This document shows positions 58,896-64,000 of a stretch of DNA of 64,000 nucleotides, one piece after another. The DNA is taken from assembly GCA_016630905.1 (NCBI GenBank), contig WBMQ01000009.1, positions 1,488,001 to 1,552,000 of the forward strand, written 5' to 3'. Below the pieces are notes generated by a model that ran no database searches, was not told the origin of the DNA, and worked only from the letters and a program-made list of their open reading frames with translations. The translations under genes were made by a program, and so were the position numbers. This DNA is from Capillidium heterosporum. Lineage: Eukaryota > Entomophthoromycota > Entomophthoromycetes > Entomophthorales > Capillidiaceae. Within the stretch, counting starts at the first letter, position 1. Each line of letters opens with the position of its first letter.

Positions 58896-61867
58896 CTAAA
58901 TACATCTATAACAAGCGATATTAACCCAAGGATCCTTCTTAGTAGTCCTACCTTCCTTCTCCATTGTCAAATAGCCAATTGCCCACTGCCCTCGTTCCCT
59001 CAACGTAACATTGGCTACATAGCCTTGATCCCCCGGATAATAGACAAACTTATGCGGCTTCATAGTAGGACTCCTCAACGCCAACTTAAAATGTTTAGTC
59101 ACCGGCTTGGAAGGCAGGATATGAAACCTATAGCTAATATTGTACAGCAAATCAAAGTTGATAGGCTCAACGATATAGAACAAATTGTCCAATGTCAATA
59201 ACTTGACGAAATCTTCAGGGGGTTTGGTACCATTATGGCCAAGTCGTATAGAAAATGCAAAAGGTAAAACAGTATTGTGCTCGTTGGGATAGCCACAGTT
59301 GACTTTGAGCAGTGCAAACTTTGACTTCCCTTTGATCCTAATATTGATCTTCCCAGTGGGCACATTATCCTTGATACGGGTCTGTACTAAAGGTTGGAAC
59401 CTCTTGACACTCTTGTTGTTTTCAAAGAGCTCTAAGGATGCCTCTAACTTCATATCTTCGGGTAGATTGATGTTGAGTTCGCCGGTAGCGTCGTCGTTGA
59501 TGGTTAATAAGCGATCGGGTAGATCGGTCAACTTTAAGTTGTAATCAAAGTAGTAGGAGGTGGCGTAAGGTAGTAAAAGGAAGGTTTGGAAGCCAATAGT
59601 AGGCTTCAAGTACTGGAATTTCTTGTCAGTGGGGAAATGGGTGTAGATGAGCTTGGAAGGGTTGGTTAAAAAGTAAAAGAGGTCCGGCTTGTTGCTCAAG
59701 TTGAAGGGGTGGGTTGTTATTGCTAACCCAGGGTCTATAAACCGATAGTAGCCTTGCACTTTGACTAATTAGTGGGGTTAGTAAAGAGAGGAGGAGGAAG
59801 GGATTTACCAGATATCCAGGCGTGGTTCACTTGTGGTACTTTGGTTTCTAGGTCGGAGGCGGTACTGGGATCTATCGGTGAAAATATAAATATATAGAGG
59901 AAATAATGATTTGTACCTTTAAGAAATCCTTCAATAACTTCACATTCCAAGCCTAAAATGTTGGCCAAGGCTTTAAATAGATTGGCAAATCCTAATTTCC
60001 TAGCCGCCTTCCTTACCAGTACCGCTTTAGCGGTTTCTAGATAGACAGCACCGACCGAAGCTTTACTGCTCGATCCCTCACCATCAGCTCCATCTTCCGC
60101 CTTGTCGTTTTCATTGTCCTCCAAATCACTATCCAGTTCGTCCGAATCGCCATCACCGTTCAAGTTGGGAGAGGGGGCAAACGGTAGCCCCAAGTTGAAG
60201 TTGTCAAATTTGATATTGTGCACGATCCATATGAAGATAGATCGGAAGATCTGCCAGTCGAACTTGAAGTTGAACTTTAGCAGCTTCGCCAACCCTTCCA
60301 AACTGCTAGTATCTGAGTCCAAAACCTCGTGGATGTTGAAGCTTAGTACCTTGCCATCGACAAGTTCGAAATCGGTTTCATCAAAGTCGAAACCATCTAC
60401 GTCCACTTCGGTTATAGGCTTGCTTAAGTAGACTATTTGAATGGGATTTAGTGGTTTTGTTGTTAATCTCGTTAGCCCCCGCTTGAATCCCTTTTTGTCG
60501 TCGATCGGTCGAATGACTTTACCGTTACTATTGGCCGTAGATTTGCTGTTGGTAGGTACCAGTGGGGAAGAAGTAGTGGGCTGAAAATCCCTAACATTGC
60601 TTTTACCCTTAACTAAGTTGGCGTTGGAGTTGCTACCGGAATGAATCCTCTGTAAGCTTGAACTTAGCCTTTTGGTTGCTGCTTCCTTACTCAACCGTGG
60701 TGGTGGGCTAGGTATGTTGGGATTTATATTGTTGACAGGGTTGGTGGGTTCGTTGTGGTTGGAATCTAGCTCTAAATTGTATTTGGTGATGGAGCTGGAG
60801 TCGGATTTATTCGTCTCGTCGTTGCCGTTGACGCTAGCGTTGTTAGTACTGAGGATGGACTGGGTGCGTTCAACTTGGAGTTTACTTTCGGTTACTTGTA
60901 AGGTTATATCGGCCATCAAAGCAGCTAAATTCTCCGGCGTGTCTTCCCCGTCATAAAATTCCTTCTCCTTCTCGTTGGTACTACCTTTATTAGCATTTAC
61001 TTGAGGTGCAGGTGGAACCGAGCTAATAGGCTCCAGTGCTTGGTTGCCATTTGGTGTTTCAACTTCGGGTTGTAGGTTGCCATTGGTTTGCGGAAATAGT
61101 CCTAAGTGTTGAGAAGTATTGATAGGTGGTGTGCCAAAAGTTAAATTATGATTGTTGCTACTAGTTTCCTCTTTATTCCGTTTAGGTGGCAGTCTAGGTA
61201 ACGGTCTCCTGGGCGTAGAACATCTACTGGTTTCTGTAGAATCGTAGCTGATATTGGAATTAACAAACTCGTTCTCGTTATAGTATTGAGGTTGATAAGC
61301 GGGTTGATAGGCCTGTTGGTAGCTATAGTTCTCGTCATAAATTGGTTGGGATTGATAGGGATCGTAATACTCGGGAAACTCTTGATAATACTCGCCATAC
61401 TCGTCAACATAAATTTGCCCTTGCTGATACGGGTACTGTTGATACTGTTGAAACTGTTGATAATGTTGGTAGTTGGGATCATAATTATTATAGACCTGGT
61501 TATCCGGCTGATACTGTGCATAGTTGTACCCATCGGAGCCGGTATCAAACATGCTATGTCTATTATAATTGGGTTCAGCTGCATACGCCTCATTTGGATA
61601 AAAGTTGGTATCGATTGTCTGCTGAATTTGGTAGGGTGAGTAACCTATTGGCTCTTGGAAGTTTTGGTGAGGTGAGGCTAGGTTGGGCCTTGGGGCTTCG
61701 GTATGACGTCTTGGCCTGGATTGTGGAGTAGGCAGCGGTCTGGGCTTTGTGGTTGGATTGTTGGTTTCCCCGTTAGCTATTGCATTGGCTCGATCGGTAT
61801 CGGCCATAGCTAAAAGTATTTCTTCCAAATTTAAATCGGATACCGACTGCTTCCTACTTGGCTCCAT
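58896..61867 (-). CDS. Transglutaminase-like (CYK3/KY-type) protein with Q/Y-rich N-terminus
   Basis: Exons 61867-59917, 59871-59809 and 59764-58896 encode 960 residues in a single consistent frame (introns 45 and 44 nt). Residues about 70-215 are a Gln/Tyr/Pro-rich, prion-like low-complexity region (YQHYQQFQQYQQYPYQQ); a Ser/Asn/Pro-rich linker follows. From about 540 to 720 it has the transglutaminase/KY fold: FRSIFIWIVHNIKFD, VLVRKAARKLGFANLFKAL, LGLECEVIEGFLK, NHAWISVKVQGYYRFIDPG. The position where active enzymes have the cysteine (R-x-G-x-C-x-G) reads RKAARKLGFAN, so no nucleophile is present; the HAW histidine and the ID aspartate remain. Catalytically dead domains of this type occur in Cyk3, which acts with Hof1/Inn1 at the bud neck to promote septum formation. 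The C-terminal ~280 residues are beta-rich. No SH3 domain is visible, unlike yeast Cyk3, so orthology is probable but not certain. Confidence 0.75.
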
Positions 61868-62634
61868 AATCTTGTTCTGTTCTGTTTGAGTGAATAAGTC
61901 GTCAGCTTTCAGGTAAAGTTCAAATTGAAGTTGACACTAATTTTTCTGGGGACTGGAGGTTGCAATTGGTTAGTTCAATTTCAATGGCCTATGGAGCTTG
62001 GATTCTTCAGATTTGAAGATCGGCTCCAAAGTCGCTAGCGTTGAAATACAGCTGTAGATAGTTGAGCAGTTTCATCGATATAGCTAATAGAATTTAATTG
62101 TAAAGTTTAGCTTACACATCAGCATTATAGCCTTGCATGATAAATTATACAATGGCTTGTAAGCTTGTTTAAAGTATTGATTCCTTGTCCAACTACTACA
62201 AGTGCTTTCAATTCATTTTAAAGTTTAAATATAGGTATATATGCATATTGAACAAAAGTCATTGGTTCTGGTATCCAATAGCTGCTTTATCAGGCTTATT
62301 CTATTTTAAACTATAGTTACAGAGCATTTTGGTTGGTTTAGTAGTCTATAGTAATGATTTAAATGCTAAGCTAAATTAAGAATCTGAGGTTGGGAAGATA
62401 GCAAAGGCCAAGTGCTTATCAATTCTTTTACAAACTAAACATAGCCACAAGTATTGGACCATAGCTACGTTGCACCAAAAGCATATTGTAGTCTGCTCAA
62501 TCTTACTTTAGTAAAAGAAATAAATACATTTATTCGTTAATAGGTTCAAAATTCCAATTTATCAAATATTCCCAAAATCCACCTACTTCAACTTCAAAGA
62601 TTCTTAAAACCAAGACAAGTAACAGTTACATGAG
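61868..62634. other. Intergenic region between CYK3-like and CBS-domain genes
   Basis: AT-rich spacer: promoter side of the CYK3-like gene and 3' side of the CBS gene (both minus strand). No supported element. Confidence 0.45.
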
Positions 62635-63893
62635 TTACAGTTGAATTAGCATTTTAAGGATATCGGATGGAGCAATAGTAGCATAAGGCTTATCCTCCTT
62701 ATCGATCAACCAAACGTGATGAACATTACGCTCCACCAAAAGAGCTACCAGCTGCTTAAGTGTAGTTTCCAAAGTACAGTAAACTAGTGGACGTATACCT
62801 CTAGGAGATACCTAAAATGCATCAAATAAACATAAAGCTGAACAAGCACATTCATTTACCTTCATAAACTCTTGAACTGGCAACAAAATATGTTCCAAGT
62901 TGGAAGTTGATAGACCACGTAGAGAAGAAGCCGATAAGTTGCTCAGTATTTTACCGGTTTGGCTAATTATAGAAGCGTTTTAATACAACCTACAAAAGTA
63001 AAGATTTGATCTACCTATCGACAACTACAGTGGATGTAAATTTGTTGCTAGCCATTAGACGATATGCTTGAAGTGCAGTAACATCGTCTTTAACTAAAGT
63101 AACACCATCCGGCCGTACCAACCCCAGCTCTTGAATCGACTTGCCCCAGCTTTCACTATTTGGTAACAACTCAGGGTTCTTATGGAGGTGACGGAGGACG
63201 TCCATCTGCGTGATAATAAACCCAGGCTTACCATTAGTATCTAATACGACCGCTCTATGGATCCCTTTAGCCATCGAAGTTATTACCTATTTGTATTTGT
63301 ATTTAAAGATTAGATATAAATTTACATCGTAGAGCCGATCGGTCAGCTGGCAAGTAGCTAGTCGGTAGCTTTCTCTATCAGTATCTAAGGACATGACCGC
63401 TTCTATGGGATTCAACAGTCGCTGGTAGCTGTGGGCGGGTAACATAGCCTTCCCCTCGTCTAACATAGTCGACCTTCTTCTTGGCTTACCTACAAGTTTG
63501 GGGCTGGAGCTGACTACCTCAGTTACCAAGTAGATTAAGACATCGAATAAGTTGACTACGTTGACGATTTGTTTGGAGTCGGTATGGGATTGGATAGGTA
63601 GACTCAAGATGTTGGCTTTGGCCATGATCATCAGCGCTTCTTTTATGGTGACGTTTGGAGATGCTGAAACGAAGTTGGAAGTGATACCTTCCCTATCCAA
63701 CTTACTACTGATAACATCTAGTTGACTAACTTTGACTTCGAACAACGTACTTTGTTGGGCTAACTTCTCGATCATTTTCTTTAAAAGATGCAAGTTGGAG
63801 TAGCTTGAAGGCTTTTTAATTTCTTTGGCTTGATTTATGACGTATGGCGTGACGGTTTCAAAAGCTTGAAATTGAAAACTTGAAAGGTATACA
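62635..63893 (-). CDS. CBS-domain protein, SDS23/SNF4-like (5' end not resolved)
   Basis: Minus-strand exons are the right-most one ending at 63326, then 63286-63015, 62962-62860 and 62811-62635 (stop TAA 62637-62635); introns 39, 52 and 48 nt. Four CBS-like repeats can be seen: SNFVSASPNVTIKEALMIM...ILSLPI, then HRAVVLDTNGKPGFIITQMD, DGVTLVKDDVTALQAYRLM, and VERNVHHVWLIDKEDKPYATI. Paired CBS motifs form Bateman modules that bind adenine nucleotides; in fungi such proteins include the AMPK gamma subunit Snf4 and the phosphatase/TORC1-linked Sds23. The match is not specific enough to choose. The first in-frame ATG within the exon is at 63775, but a clearly protein-like frame (AFETVTPYVINQAKEIKK) continues upstream to about 63870 with no ATG, so at least one 5' exon probably lies near or beyond the window edge. 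Confidence 0.75.
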
Positions 63894-64000
63894 GAATTAG
63901 ACAGTTTTAATGAGTAAAATTATGACTACTAGTGCATATTTAAAGAATATAATATAGCTAAAATATAATACAGTATAAAATAAAAGCTTTTATTACAAAG

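Noticed and set aside
1-64000. CRISPR arrays, bacterial operons, tRNA or rRNA genes
   Set aside because: No regularly spaced repeats, cloverleaf-like genes or rRNA blocks were recognised; the sequence is eukaryotic. A tRNAscan/Infernal run would be needed to exclude a missed small RNA.

Overview
The window is nuclear DNA of a fungus. The evidence is intron-rich protein genes (introns mostly 34-58 nt, GTAAG-type donors, CTAAC/CTAAT-like branch sites), fungal proteins such as PEX4, UTP23, SSF1/PPAN and a CDC25-type RasGEF, and a large AT-saturated block built of LTR-element remnants mutated by C-to-T/G-to-A transitions of the RIP kind. The lineage cannot be fixed from the window; a dikaryan fungus is the best guess.

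Left arm (1-22,000): the 3' end of a TKL-like protein kinase; a hotdog acyl-CoA thioesterase; PEX4 (minus); the Brix-domain ribosome biogenesis factor SSF1/PPAN; a VAP/SCS2-type ER protein (minus); an SFP1-like C2H2 protein (minus); a CDC25-type SH3-WW-REM-RasGEF protein (minus); UTP23 (minus); a small predicted membrane protein (minus); and cytosolic isoleucyl-tRNA synthetase (plus). Several act in growth control and ribosome production (CDC25, SFP1-like, SSF1, UTP23, and RPC40 on the right). They are not an operon; each has its own promoter region.

Middle (about 22,030-54,050): roughly 32 kb with no intact gene. It is a nested graveyard of at least three families of solo LTRs or LTR-like elements (A about 715 bp, B about 925 bp with a 700-bp variant B', C about 625-740 bp), many with 5-bp target-site duplications that I could match base by base. 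Nearly all differences between copies are transitions, and copies differ strongly in decay. Near the centre (about 35-40.6 kb) lies a stretch of different, more random AT-rich sequence without recognisable LTR homology. At its left edge is a remnant of a Tc1/mariner-type DDE transposase. The whole block is a reasonable candidate regional centromere or other constitutive heterochromatin.

Right arm (54,300-64,000): RPC40 (the subunit shared by RNA polymerases I and III), an ABHD4/5-type alpha/beta hydrolase, a CYK3/KY-like transglutaminase-fold protein that lacks its catalytic cysteine (minus), and a CBS-domain protein whose 5' end is not resolved (minus).

The most unusual signals are these. 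First, one-base (+1) interruptions of otherwise conserved reading frames occur in four essential genes (RPC40 twice, isoleucyl-tRNA synthetase, CDC25 and probably UTP23), with none of the opposite sign. Second, in four genes the TAA stop lies inside a complete GTAAG splice donor, so splicing versus retention gives alternative C-termini; in the thioesterase it switches a peroxisomal -AKM tail on or off. Third, the kinase has two microexons of 5 and 6 nt. Fourth, the repeat block has a multi-level nested structure.
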